A stretch of 23,796 nucleotides of DNA, taken from assembly GCA_002423705.1 (NCBI GenBank), contig DINW01000087.1:1-23796 (forward strand), in the 5' to 3' direction. The position numbers were made by a program, and so were the translations under genes. This document shows positions 1 through 6,642 of the stretch, piece after piece (the first letter of the stretch is position 1; every line of letters starts with the position of its first letter). Source of the stretch: Clostridium sp. UBA5530 (lineage in GTDB: Bacteria; Bacillota; Clostridia; Clostridiales; Clostridiaceae). The notes under the pieces were generated by a model that was given only the letters and a program-made list of their open reading frames with translations, made no database searches and was not told the DNA's origin.

Positions 1-19
1 AAAAACTTCACACACTCAA

Positions 20-517
20 TTACACATTAAATATCTGAATATTGCCTTCCAATTCATCATATTTCTCTTCCGACTCTACATACTCAATGCCCTGCTTTTC
101 GTAAAATTTCATCCAAAAGTTCACTGCTTTTTTGTTAGAGGATATTTGCACAATCCTATAGTTACCTTTAAAGTTATCCAACAAAATTTTAATTGCGGCA
201 CTAGCTATCCCTTTTTTTCTAAAACTTTTTAAGATAAATAGTTCATTAATAACATAATCAATATGTTTTGGAACATATTTTCCACTATTAAAAAGAATGA
301 AGCCTGCCACCTCACCTTGGTAGGTTATAAAATAGGGAGTTAAGTCTTGTGACTTAAAATATAGATCTAAATTATCATATTCAAATTTTCCCTGATTATT
401 AATTTTCAAATCATCTGCAAACTCTGATAAATCGTGTAGATATATGCTGATTAAATTTTCTAGCTTTGATTTTGAATCTATTGTTATTCTTTCTAGTTTC
501 GTTCCATTTAAATTCAT
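20..517 (-). CDS. GNAT-family N-acetyltransferase
   Basis: This 165-residue protein has the GNAT fold and would transfer an acetyl group from acetyl-CoA to an unidentified small substrate. The acetyl-CoA loop is RKKGIA at residues 100-105, after a hydrophobic strand (NELFILKSF), and a Trp-Phe-Tyr segment (FWMKFYEKQG) lies near the C-terminus. The N-terminal motif IYLHDLSEF is almost repeated in the neighbouring GNAT at 580-1116 (LYLHDLSEI), so the two look like paralogues of one subfamily; the gene at 13780 is a more distant relative. The start is an ATG preceded by a GGGGGAT ribosome site. It is the last gene of the minus-strand run and lies 62 bases downstream of its paralogue. The family is clear; the substrate is unknown. 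Confidence 0.9.
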   Translation of the reverse strand: MNLNGTKLERITIDSKSKLENLISIYLHDLSEFADDLKINNQGKFEYDNLDLYFKSQDLTPYFITYQGEVAGFILFNSGKYVPKHIDYVINELFILKSFRKKGIASAAIKILLDNFKGNYRIVQISSNKKAVNFWMKFYEKQGIEYVESEEKYDELEGNIQIFNV

Positions 518-579
518 TTTACAAATCCCCCAATTAATTTATTTTTACTTGTATGTATTGAAAAATTCAAGTTCAATAT

Positions 580-1116
580 TTATTTAACTGCATTATCAAA
601 GGTAAATATTAATTTGTACCCATCAAATGTTGAATCATGTCTTTCTTGAAAACTACCATTAGTATAATCATTGATAGTTTTTCTCCAAAACTTTTCTGCC
701 CTTGGGTTCATTCCTGATGGTGCTACGTATAATCCCCATTTCCCTAGAAATTTATCAAATACCTGTTTTGCTGCAAGGGAGGCAATAGCTTTTCCTCTAT
801 AGGGTCTTAATAAAAAGAATTCATAAACATAATAATTAAACTCTTTAGGTGCAAGCTTGCCAGTGGATACTAAGTCAAAACCAGCAGGTTTTCCATTAAC
901 CATTATAATAAACGGAAATAGCTGATTAGGTTCTTGAAACCAAATATTTTGACAATCATATTGTTCAGCTAATGTTTTTATAGATTTATCTTCATAAATG
1001 CCATACTCATTAGGCACAGTTCCATAAATTTCTGATAAATCATGTAAATACAATGGATAAAGGTTTTTTATAATATTTGAATTTCTCTCGCTTGCTAGAA
1101 CTACTTTAACTTCCAA
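580..1116 (-). CDS. GNAT-family N-acetyltransferase (paralogue of the 20-517 gene)
   Basis: This 178-residue acetyltransferase has the acetyl-CoA-binding loop RGKAIA at about residues 107-112, and a downstream block (FLGKWGLYV, then NPRAEKFWRKTINDY) that recurs in the GNAT at 13780-14304 as FHGKWQLKR and VHFWDSVVNEY. These features place it in the predicted-acetyltransferase group with the adjacent gene. Translation starts at a TTG with AAGGAG seven bases upstream. The canonical Q/RxxGxG/A loop is slightly altered (Gly-Lys-Ala instead of Gly-x-Gly) but still fits. The substrate cannot be inferred; resistance-type or peptide N-acetylation are both possible. Confidence 0.9.
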   Translation of the reverse strand: MEVKVVLASERNSNIIKNLYPLYLHDLSEIYGTVPNEYGIYEDKSIKTLAEQYDCQNIWFQEPNQLFPFIIMVNGKPAGFDLVSTGKLAPKEFNYYVYEFFLLRPYRGKAIASLAAKQVFDKFLGKWGLYVAPSGMNPRAEKFWRKTINDYTNGSFQERHDSTFDGYKLIFTFDNAVK

Positions 1117-1190
1117 AATATCATCTCCTTCAACAGTAGCAATGGAATTTTAGTTTTGGGTACATATCATATAAATGTGACAAAATAAAT

Positions 1191-1222
1191 AGCATGCTAA
1201 TTCTCAATTTAATTAGCATGCT
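1191..1222. terminator. 12-bp perfect inverted repeat (hairpin), terminator-like
   Basis: The arms AGCATGCTAATT (1191-1202) and AATTAGCATGCT (1211-1222) are perfectly complementary around an 8-base loop. The hairpin lies between the CD3324-type gene and the GNAT at 580-1116, both read on the minus strand. No long T-run follows on either side, so it may be a weak terminator, an RNA-processing site or an operator. It is stronger than expected by chance in this AT-rich DNA. Confidence 0.5.
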
Positions 1223-1282
1223 GATTATGAAGTGACATTATATTTAATTTGAAATTTAACCTACAATGTCTACTTAAAATCA

Positions 1283-1309
1283 GATAAAATCCTTTAAAGA
1301 AATTTTATC
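1283..1309 (-). terminator. AT-rich hairpin downstream of the CD3324-type gene
   Basis: The 8-base arms GATAAAAT (1283-1290) and ATTTTATC (1302-1309) flank an 11-base loop, 46 bases beyond the stop codon of the CD3324-type gene. A terminator role is plausible, but the stem is all A-T except one pair and no clean T-run follows. Confidence 0.3.
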
Positions 1310-1354
1310 ATGATTTTATATAAACCTTCAATTTCATAAATAGTTATGGCTTAT

Positions 1355-1633
1355 TTACGAGCACAATTTCTTCTCATCTCTTATAATACGCCTTATGCTC
1401 TGCTCTGATAAGAAGTACATCTGTGCTAATTTTCTTACGGTTATGCCTTTATTATGGTGTTGAAGAATTTCAGTATTTCTATTTTTCAACATATCCTTTG
1501 TACCACTTTTTTCTCCCCAGGCTTTATGGTTATAATTTTTTCTTGGTATATAAACAAATTCACCATCAACAAATTCTTGTATAGATTCCATGATTTCTTT
1601 TGGTAATACGCTATTTCCATTAATATACTTCAT
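1355..1633 (-). CDS. CD3324-family putative HTH regulator
   Basis: This is a 92-residue protein if translation starts at the ATG that follows GAGGAGGGC. A longer reading adds 12 residues but removes the ribosome site. The N-terminal half has the family signature YINGNSVLPKEI, then FVDGEFVYIPRK, WGEKSG and NRN. The C-terminal third (ITVRKLAQMYFLSEQSIRRII, about residues 64-84) is a predicted helix-turn-helix. CD3324-type proteins are small clostridial proteins resembling the Mor transcription activator; their targets are generally unknown. The gene follows the 36-residue ORF at 1721-1831 in the same orientation, and the two may share a transcript. Confidence 0.85.
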   Translation of the reverse strand: MKYINGNSVLPKEIMESIQEFVDGEFVYIPRKNYNHKAWGEKSGTKDMLKNRNTEILQHHNKGITVRKLAQMYFLSEQSIRRIIRDEKKLCS

Positions 1634-1720
1634 AGTCTTGCCCTCCTCTATTATATAGATTTGATGCAAAAACTACTAAAAACTTAGAAGTGTGCTACAA
1701 GAACCTAAATTAATCAGTGT

Positions 1721-1831
1721 TTAGGCTAAAGCAATTTTAGAATTAGGCTCCTGGTAAAGCATTGCCTTTGTTTCACTGTAGTCTTTGCAGGAGCAAGTAC
1801 GGAAATTTTTCAAAATTCTATTGATTTTCAT
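1721..1831 (-). CDS. Small ORF, 36 residues, Cys-x-Cys peptide
   Basis: An ATG ORF of 36 codons is preceded by AAGGTGGTGATACT, a good ribosome site at normal spacing. The product begins MKINRILKNFRTCSCKDYSE and ends in EPNSKIALA. It is basic at the N-terminus, has Cys13 and Cys15, and lacks a clear membrane segment or signal peptide. It lies 87 bases upstream of the CD3324-type gene on the same strand. It could be an independent small protein, a leader ORF controlling that gene, or a precursor peptide. No modification enzyme or exporter is nearby to support the last idea. I do not recognise the family; the support is the ribosome site and the uninterrupted reading frame. Confidence 0.5.
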   Translation of the reverse strand: MKINRILKNFRTCSCKDYSETKAMLYQEPNSKIALA

Positions 1832-1896
1832 AGTATCACCACCTTGTGAAATTAATTATTAATAGTTAATGTAAAATCATTGAGATTCTTTTTATT

Positions 1897-1919
1897 GATA
1901 AGTTCAACTAACATTCAGG
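1897..1919 (-). repeat. Partial copy (F) of the dispersed 57-base element
   Basis: Read on the minus strand, CCTGAATGTTAGTTGAACTT (1900-1919) is identical over 20 bases to 12658-12677, which is inside the full copy at 12626-12682. It begins immediately after the TAA stop codon of the GNAT gene at 1920-2411. The rest of the element is not recognisable here. Confidence 0.6.
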
Positions 1920-2411
1920 TTATTTTGTTATATATTTATACATAATTGTAGACCCATCTACAGCATTAAAAGTGGGAGGGAAGGTTCTATATTCATAGCC
2001 TAGTTTATGATAAAATCCATGTGAACTTTTAGAAGATGGAACTTCAATTAAATTACTATCAACACACCATTGATCTTGTTCAAGATGACTAATCAGATTC
2101 CTTCCGATTCCCTTACCCCTATAGTCTGGATTTACAAAGATAGCAGTAAAAAAACTTTGTTTCTCTTGATTAAAATCCCTGCTTACACCACCACAGGCAA
2201 TTATTTTATTTTGGTACCAAACCTCATAATAATGTCTAGTTTCAATAATATTTCTAAGCCAATCCTTTGTAAATGTGGCTAAATATCTTTCAAACTCTTG
2301 TTCAGTATAATCTATATAATTTACTTCTTTCATGCATCTATGGATAATTTCTAACATCACATCTATATTTTGTATTTCTGCTCGCTTGTATAATAAATTT
2401 TGTAAGTCCAT
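1920..2411 (-). CDS. GNAT-family N-acetyltransferase
   Basis: This 163-residue acetyltransferase carries a textbook acetyl-CoA loop, NPDYRGKGIGRNL (RGKGIG at residues 98-103). A C-terminal segment (SSHGFYHKLGYEYRT) is typical of GNAT strands 6-7. The start chosen is the internal ATG of MDLQNLL, because GGAGG lies five bases before it; the ATG four codons upstream overlaps that ribosome site. The DUF3795 gene ends 30 bases upstream in the same orientation, so co-transcription is likely. The substrate is unknown. Confidence 0.9.
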   Translation of the reverse strand: MDLQNLLYKRAEIQNIDVMLEIIHRCMKEVNYIDYTEQEFERYLATFTKDWLRNIIETRHYYEVWYQNKIIACGGVSRDFNQEKQSFFTAIFVNPDYRGKGIGRNLISHLEQDQWCVDSNLIEVPSSKSSHGFYHKLGYEYRTFPPTFNAVDGSTIMYKYITK

Positions 2412-2441
2412 AATGACCTCCATTTAGTTTCTATGATAAAT

Positions 2442-2999
2442 CTATTTCTTATTGGGTTTCCTGTTAAGTTTTAATACAATATTTCGCTTTAATGCCATAG
2501 ATTGAAACAGATTTACTACAAGTGTTGACTTCTCTTTTAATTTTAGATTATCTGACTCTGCATCAATTGGAATTTGCTCTAATACGTATTTTATATCTTC
2601 TAACGCTAAAAGATTAACTGCTATGCAGAAAAAATTCTTTCTTCGACCATCATTATAATTAGCTAATAAATATTTCAATATTTCTATTTTTTCACTGAGT
2701 TCAATTTCATAAGCAGTTATTCCTATTTCATTAACCTTTTCTAAATTCGTTAACTGGTTACGGTGAGTGATAAAAGAATCAAATATATCAATATCAACAT
2801 ATTTTTCACAAGGATATTCATCACAAAGATAGCAATATTCAATGCCGCCATGTTGTAGGCTACACCTTGCAATTTTACATGATTGATTGCCTGCACCGCC
2901 ACCACAACCAGGGCAATAATTATCCAAGTGCATTGGGCATAAACCACAATTTAAGCCACATAGAGAAAATAAAGAATTGGTTCTTATGAAATTCTTCAA
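2442..2999 (-). CDS. DUF3795-like Cys-rich protein
   Basis: The first 64 residues of this 185-residue protein contain ten cysteines in the pattern CGLNCGLCP (14, 18, 21), CPGC (29, 32), 41, 46 and CYLCDEYPC (56, 59, 64). This matches the DUF3795 signature of small clostridial and archaeal proteins, whose Cys clusters probably bind zinc or an iron-sulfur cluster. The C-terminal 110 residues are helical and lack Cys clusters, so the protein is longer than DUF3795 alone. Translation starts at TTG with GAGGAGGT upstream. It lies between the metallopeptidase-like gene and a GNAT. Its biochemical role is not established. Confidence 0.75.
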   Translation of the reverse strand: MKNFIRTNSLFSLCGLNCGLCPMHLDNYCPGCGGGAGNQSCKIARCSLQHGGIEYCYLCDEYPCEKYVDIDIFDSFITHRNQLTNLEKVNEIGITAYEIELSEKIEILKYLLANYNDGRRKNFFCIAVNLLALEDIKYVLEQIPIDAESDNLKLKEKSTLVVNLFQSMALKRNIVLKLNRKPNKK

Positions 3000-3162
3000 A
3001 CTTGCACCTCCTCTGTTGAGTTGAAATTTATTAACCTTAGGTTATGGTGACAATCTTACTTTAATAATGATTTGATATAATCTATTGTAATAGTAGTTTG
3101 TTTTCCAGTTAATCTACTATGAACAAAACCTTTTACAATCTAAAATAAAAATTAATAGTTAT

Positions 3163-3933
3163 TTATTTTAATATATTTAACATCATAGTGGATGGTCCAT
3201 CTCTATATATATTATGTAAATTATCTATATTAGAAGCTAAATAAAGTTTTCCACTGATTGCTGCAAACTTATTCCAATATGCACCACAATTGGACTCTTC
3301 TAGATATTCTTTCTGTTTAAGCGTATCTGTTTCAGACAATGCCATCTGTAATTTTTTAACTGAACCATCATAATGTGCTTGTATCATAGAAGCAAAATTA
3401 TATGAATTTATTTTATCAGTGAAAGATAATAAATGTGCAAATCCTTCATCAAAGGTAATGTAACTAAGTTTATCTTTGTAAGTTTTGTTAATAGAAGGAT
3501 AATTAGTATGTATACAAATATGTGATATTTCATGTGTAATCATTCCTATAATTAGTGATAAAATATCATCCCCCTCTTTTTCATAACCCATAAATCTTAT
3601 TAAATCAAAAATAACATATTCTCTTCCAGCATGATGACGAACCATTGCATCATAAGGTGCTGGACATCCTACAACTAGTATAACATTTATATCATTAATT
3701 AAACTTTCCCATTGTGGAAACAATATTGAAAATAATTCTATATTATAAGGAGTAAAATCTTTTAAATTTTCGTATGTTTTTTCATATATTTCTTTAATCT
3801 TTTCTTTGTATTTATTGTTAGGTTTATCAAACGTATACTCTCCATTATCTAATATGCTATTAAAAAGCCAGCGACTTTTGTAATCATCTTTTCCTGCTAA
3901 ATAACTTTTAATCATTGAATCATCAATATTCAT
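3163..3933 (-). CDS. Putative HExxH zinc metallopeptidase-like protein
   Basis: This 256-residue protein has a HEISH motif (residues 134-138) at the end of a hydrophobic helix (ILSLIIGMIT), and FDEGFAHLLS about 25 residues later, where Glu163 could be the third zinc ligand. That spacing (HExxH followed by a Glu-containing helix) suits gluzincin-like domains such as DUF2268-type predicted proteases. No signal peptide or membrane segment is visible, so it is probably cytoplasmic. The start ATG follows AGGAGGGGG. It sits 24 bases downstream of the VOC remnant and upstream of DUF3795. The exact family is uncertain and the substrate unknown. Confidence 0.65.
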   Translation of the reverse strand: MNIDDSMIKSYLAGKDDYKSRWLFNSILDNGEYTFDKPNNKYKEKIKEIYEKTYENLKDFTPYNIELFSILFPQWESLINDINVILVVGCPAPYDAMVRHHAGREYVIFDLIRFMGYEKEGDDILSLIIGMITHEISHICIHTNYPSINKTYKDKLSYITFDEGFAHLLSFTDKINSYNFASMIQAHYDGSVKKLQMALSETDTLKQKEYLEESNCGAYWNKFAAISGKLYLASNIDNLHNIYRDGPSTMMLNILK

Positions 3934-3957
3934 CTACATCCCCCTCCTAAATACTAT

Positions 3958-4293
3958 TTATGAATTTAAAACAAGCATTCCTTTATCGTCATAATTAAAG
4001 TTTGGTCCCCAGGCTACTTCCCAATAATATCCATCTAAATCGGAAAAATATCCATGGTATCCACCCCAAAAAACATCTTGAGGTTCTTTAACAATTTTAG
4101 CACCAGCACTCCTAGCTAAAGCTATAACCTTATCAACATCTTCTTTAAGCTCTACATTGTAGGCTAGCGTAATCCCACTAAATCCATTAGAAATCTGTGG
4201 AGTATTTTCTTCACTAACATCTTTTGCTAATAGATTTAGTGGATAAAGTTCAAATTTAGTTCCTTTTATTGAGCAATTTAAAATAAAACTCAC
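3958..4293 (-). pseudogene. VOC/glyoxalase-like protein, N-terminally truncated
   Basis: The 111-residue reading matches the C-terminal two thirds of a VOC-superfamily protein: LYPLNLLAKD, then GITLAYNV, VDKVIALARSAGAKIVKEPQ, WGGYHGYFSDLDGYYWEVAW. Full-length relatives carry roughly 35-40 more N-terminal residues, including the first beta-alpha-beta unit and its metal ligand. Here the frame runs back to a TAA 24 bases before a GTG that lacks a ribosome site, and no N-terminal half is found upstream. The small membrane-protein gene at 4308-4487 ends 14 bases before this GTG. Deletion of the 5' part, with junction at that gene, is the simplest explanation. Translation of a shortened protein cannot be excluded. 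Confidence 0.7.
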
Positions 4294-4307
4294 TTCGAAG
4301 TTGAAAT

Positions 4308-4487
4308 TTACGAGCTTTTCTTAGGACACTTTACTGTACTATAAGAAACAATAAATATGCCCAATAACATTATGATGCCGTCTATTCTCACAACCCAATC
4401 CCAAAGGGGAATAATAAACAAATTTACTCCCATTATAACCAAGGTAATAACCAAAATACTAATACTTGCTATCTGTACCTTTTTCAT
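4308..4487 (-). CDS. Small membrane protein, 59 residues, two TM segments
   Basis: This uninterrupted ATG ORF is preceded by AGGAGATATAGCT, a strong ribosome site. The product starts MKKVQIASISILVITLVIMG, continues with a second hydrophobic stretch (GIIMLLGIFIVSYS), and ends in a basic tail (KCPKKSS). Two membrane helices, about residues 6-27 and 35-50, are separated by a short segment with WDW and an Arg-Asp pair. It lies between the phosphotransferase gene and the VOC remnant, all read on the minus strand. Hydrophobicity pattern, ribosome site and codon use support a real gene. I do not recognise a named family or function. Confidence 0.7.
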   Translation of the reverse strand: MKKVQIASISILVITLVIMGVNLFIIPLWDWVVRIDGIIMLLGIFIVSYSTVKCPKKSS

Positions 4488-4617
4488 AGCTATATCTCCT
4501 CCTATGAATTTATTGAATTTTTACTATTTTACTGCTTCAAAATGTATTTTATAGTCATATATTCTGAATCAATATAACTTGTGATTATGCTCAAACAACT
4601 ACCGTATACCCAAAATT

Positions 4618-5601
4618 CTATTGCATGTTTTTCTCTAGAACATTAAGTTTAAACTTAAGTTTTTCCTTAAGTTCAATTAGCCATTTTGGCTCATCATTAA
4701 CTGGTTCCGACATCACATAAAGAATGGTACTAAATTCCTGAATTCTTACAAATCGTTTCATTAATGGTAATGTGTCAGCCTGATCTTTTGTATAGGTGCA
4801 AGCTTTACGATAGCCTTCAAGAAATGCTGCTTTAGCCTCACCCATCTCATCTTCTTCCATTACATCGTCCAGTGCATCAATTGCACGTACAATATCAAGT
4901 GCAAACCAACATCTAATAGCATCATCAAAATCAATGATACTAAAAGCACCTGTTTTTTCATCAAAAAATATATTGTCTGGCTCAAAATCATAATGAACAA
5001 TTCCATAATTGTTATCAGTGACAGTAAGTTTTGATAGTTCTTTCTCGACATCGTCTAACTCGGACATAACTAAATCCGATGCCCCAAAAGATTGCAATCT
5101 AACGCGTATTTCATCTAACAAAGTTTTATGATTACGACGTTCTTCTTGTACAGGATAATTTTTAATGGTTTGATGTAACTTGCCAAGGCATTCCCCGTAC
5201 CCGTTCACAATGTCTAACGTTCCATGAATACTCTCTAAATCCATACCTGGAACTTGCTCAAAGCATGATACATTATATTCTCCCCATGTTGTATTAACTA
5301 CATCAACAAGTTTACCATTTTTCATTGGAAATGGTTTCATAACATTACACCCTTGGTCAATAAGCCAGTTAATCAATTTAACCTCTGAAGCAACTTCTGA
5401 TATTGATTTTTCATCAGTAGGTGAAAGTCTTAAAAAGCACACCTGCTCAAAATTTTCCCCACTTCTGAATGGATAAATTGCATTGGAAGAAATTCTAAAA
5501 TAACGAATCATATCATTAACAGATTCTTGATCATAATCATAAAGTAAAAGGCATTCTTTTGCCAAGTTATAATTTTCAAATAAATATTTTAATTTAAGCA
5601 T
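4618..5601 (-). CDS. APH/choline-kinase-fold phosphotransferase
   Basis: This 327-residue kinase-like protein belongs to the aminoglycoside phosphotransferase superfamily. The catalytic loop is IVHYDFEPDN (His203, Asp205, Asn210) and the metal-binding motif is SIIDFDDA (Asp224), followed by the usual helical C-lobe. The N-lobe contains LRLSPTDEKSISEVASEVKLINWL, typical of this fold. Such proteins phosphorylate a hydroxyl group of a small molecule (aminoglycoside, homoserine, choline, fructosamine and others). The sequence alone does not settle the substrate. The ATG has GGGGAGG upstream. A 21-codon ORF and a short hairpin lie just upstream, suggesting possible leader control. The family is certain; the resistance role is speculative. 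Confidence 0.9.
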   Translation of the reverse strand: MLKLKYLFENYNLAKECLLLYDYDQESVNDMIRYFRISSNAIYPFRSGENFEQVCFLRLSPTDEKSISEVASEVKLINWLIDQGCNVMKPFPMKNGKLVDVVNTTWGEYNVSCFEQVPGMDLESIHGTLDIVNGYGECLGKLHQTIKNYPVQEERRNHKTLLDEIRVRLQSFGASDLVMSELDDVEKELSKLTVTDNNYGIVHYDFEPDNIFFDEKTGAFSIIDFDDAIRCWFALDIVRAIDALDDVMEEDEMGEAKAAFLEGYRKACTYTKDQADTLPLMKRFVRIQEFSTILYVMSEPVNDEPKWLIELKEKLKFKLNVLEKNMQ

Positions 5602-5614
5602 ATTTTCCTCCCCA

Positions 5615-5630
5615 CAGGCCTATATGCCTG
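5615..5630 (-). promoter_or_regulatory. Short hairpin between leader ORF and phosphotransferase
   Basis: On the minus strand CAGGC and GCCTG (5-bp arms, 6-base loop) lie between the stop codon of the 21-codon ORF and the GGGGAGG ribosome site of the phosphotransferase. If the leader is translated, this hairpin could influence initiation downstream. The stem is short, so it may be fortuitous. Confidence 0.35.
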
Positions 5631-5636
5631 CTTGAT

Positions 5637-5702
5637 TTATTGTGTTGTAGTCACCTCCATAGTATTTTTAGCACGGCTCATTGTATTTGTTAATATTCTC
5701 AT
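5637..5702 (-). CDS. Leader-like ORF, 21 residues, upstream of phosphotransferase
   Basis: The ATG is preceded by AGGAGGCGATTGGC, a near-consensus ribosome site. The peptide begins MRILTNTMSRAKNT and ends TTTQ, giving a Thr-rich tail. It ends 35 bases before the phosphotransferase start, on the same strand. A strong ribosome site on such a short ORF ahead of a resistance-type gene resembles attenuation leaders of antibiotic-resistance genes, but no drug-stalling motif is recognised. A TATAAT on the minus strand (5770-5775) is a candidate -10 box, without a good -35. Confidence 0.5.
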   Translation of the reverse strand: MRILTNTMSRAKNTMEVTTTQ

Positions 5703-5839
5703 GCCAATCGCCTCCTTTCATATAAATTCTATTTTTGATTCAATAGTTTATAAATAATCTCTAGTTCCCATTATAATACAATTGTTCCTCAACTCTCACT
5801 GCTAACATAAAATACTTTTACAATTAATTATAGCATATT

Positions 5840-5869
5840 TTGTAAATTGAGTATTATTTATGATACAAT
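5840..5869 (+). promoter_or_regulatory. Candidate sigma-A-type promoter for the sigma/anti-sigma pair
   Basis: TTGTAA (5840-5845) and TACAAT (5864-5869) are separated by 18 bases. Transcription from here would give a leader of about 205 bases that contains element D (5932-5995). The 379-base gene-free stretch 5703-6081 otherwise holds only the candidate minus-strand -10 box for the leader-like ORF. Confidence 0.45.
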
Positions 5870-5931
5870 TTATTAATTAAAAGAAGTATTAAATGAAATG
5901 TAGTTTGGGCTTCACCAAAATATTAGTTTAA

Positions 5932-5995
5932 CTTATCTAGGGGTATAGCTAATGTTACCTCCAGACTAAGTAGAGTAGCCAGTTATGGCAGATAA
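5932..5995 (+). repeat. Copy D (64 bases) of the dispersed intergenic element
   Basis: It starts CTTATCTAGGGGTATAGCT and ends AGATAA. It aligns with copy B at 8304 (TTTATCTAGGTTATAGCT) and shares the AAAATATTAG block just upstream of both. Short internal hairpins are visible: GCCA-GTTA-TGGC, and GGTA with TACC. It lies 86 bases before the sigma-factor start, probably in its 5' leader. Confidence 0.5.
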
Positions 5996-6081
5996 AGAAC
6001 TAGTTAAAGTGCAACCTAATTAGATTAAAAGTTGCTATATAGAGTGAAGACCTTAAAAATGAAAAGGGGAGGGGGAGCCAA

Positions 6082-6642
6082 GTGGATGATACAACAATTG
6101 TAGATTTATATATGTCAAGAGATGAAAAGGCCATAGAAGAGACATCTTTTAAGTATGGAGTTAAGCTTAAAAGGATAGCTGTAAATATACTTGAAAATGA
6201 GGAAGATGCGGAGGAATGCGAAAATGATACCTACTATACTGCATGGAAATTGATTCCTCCTAATGAACCTAGGGATTATTTATTTGTATTTTTGGCAAAG
6301 ATCACTAGAAATCTTTCTCTAAATTGTTGTAAGCGTAAAAATGCAAAAAAGCGAAGGGCTATTTTTATTGAATTAACAAAAGAAATGGAAGAATGCATAG
6401 AAGCTCCAGATAACTCCTATTCTAAGTTATCTCACAGTGAAATTGGCATAATTATCAGCAATTTTTTGAGAATCCAAAACAAGGAGGTCAGGGATGTGTT
6501 TATTCGAAGATATTGGTTTTTCGATTCCATAAGTGACATAGCTAATGATTTTAATATTAGTGAAAGTAAAGTGAAATCTATGTTATTCCGTACAAGAAAT
6601 AACCTTAGAGTTTATTTAAAAAGGGAGGATTGTAGCATATGA
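6082..6642 (+). CDS. ECF-like RNA polymerase sigma factor
   Basis: This 186-residue sigma-70-family protein has a region-2 core at about residues 26-85 (LKRIAVNILENEEDAEECENDTY in two overlapping pieces: ILENEEDAEEC and TYYTAW). Region 4 lies at about 118-180, with the helix-turn-helix SISDIANDFNISESKVKSML. Such proteins direct RNA polymerase to a small regulon, often under control of a membrane anti-sigma factor. The GTG start follows AGGGGGAG. The stop codon overlaps the next gene by four bases (ATGA), so the two are translationally coupled. The promoter at 5840-5869 may serve both. No classic cysteine or zinc anti-sigma motif is seen in the partner, so the inducing signal cannot be read. 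Confidence 0.88.
   Translation: MDDTTIVDLYMSRDEKAIEETSFKYGVKLKRIAVNILENEEDAEECENDTYYTAWKLIPPNEPRDYLFVFLAKITRNLSLNCCKRKNAKKRRAIFIELTKEMEECIEAPDNSYSKLSHSEIGIIISNFLRIQNKEVRDVFIRRYWFFDSISDIANDFNISESKVKSMLFRTRNNLRVYLKREDCSI

Noticed and set aside
1634..1669. Twelve-residue extension of the CD3324-type protein
   Set aside because: The GAGGAGG ribosome site lies within the extension and points to the downstream ATG at 1633.
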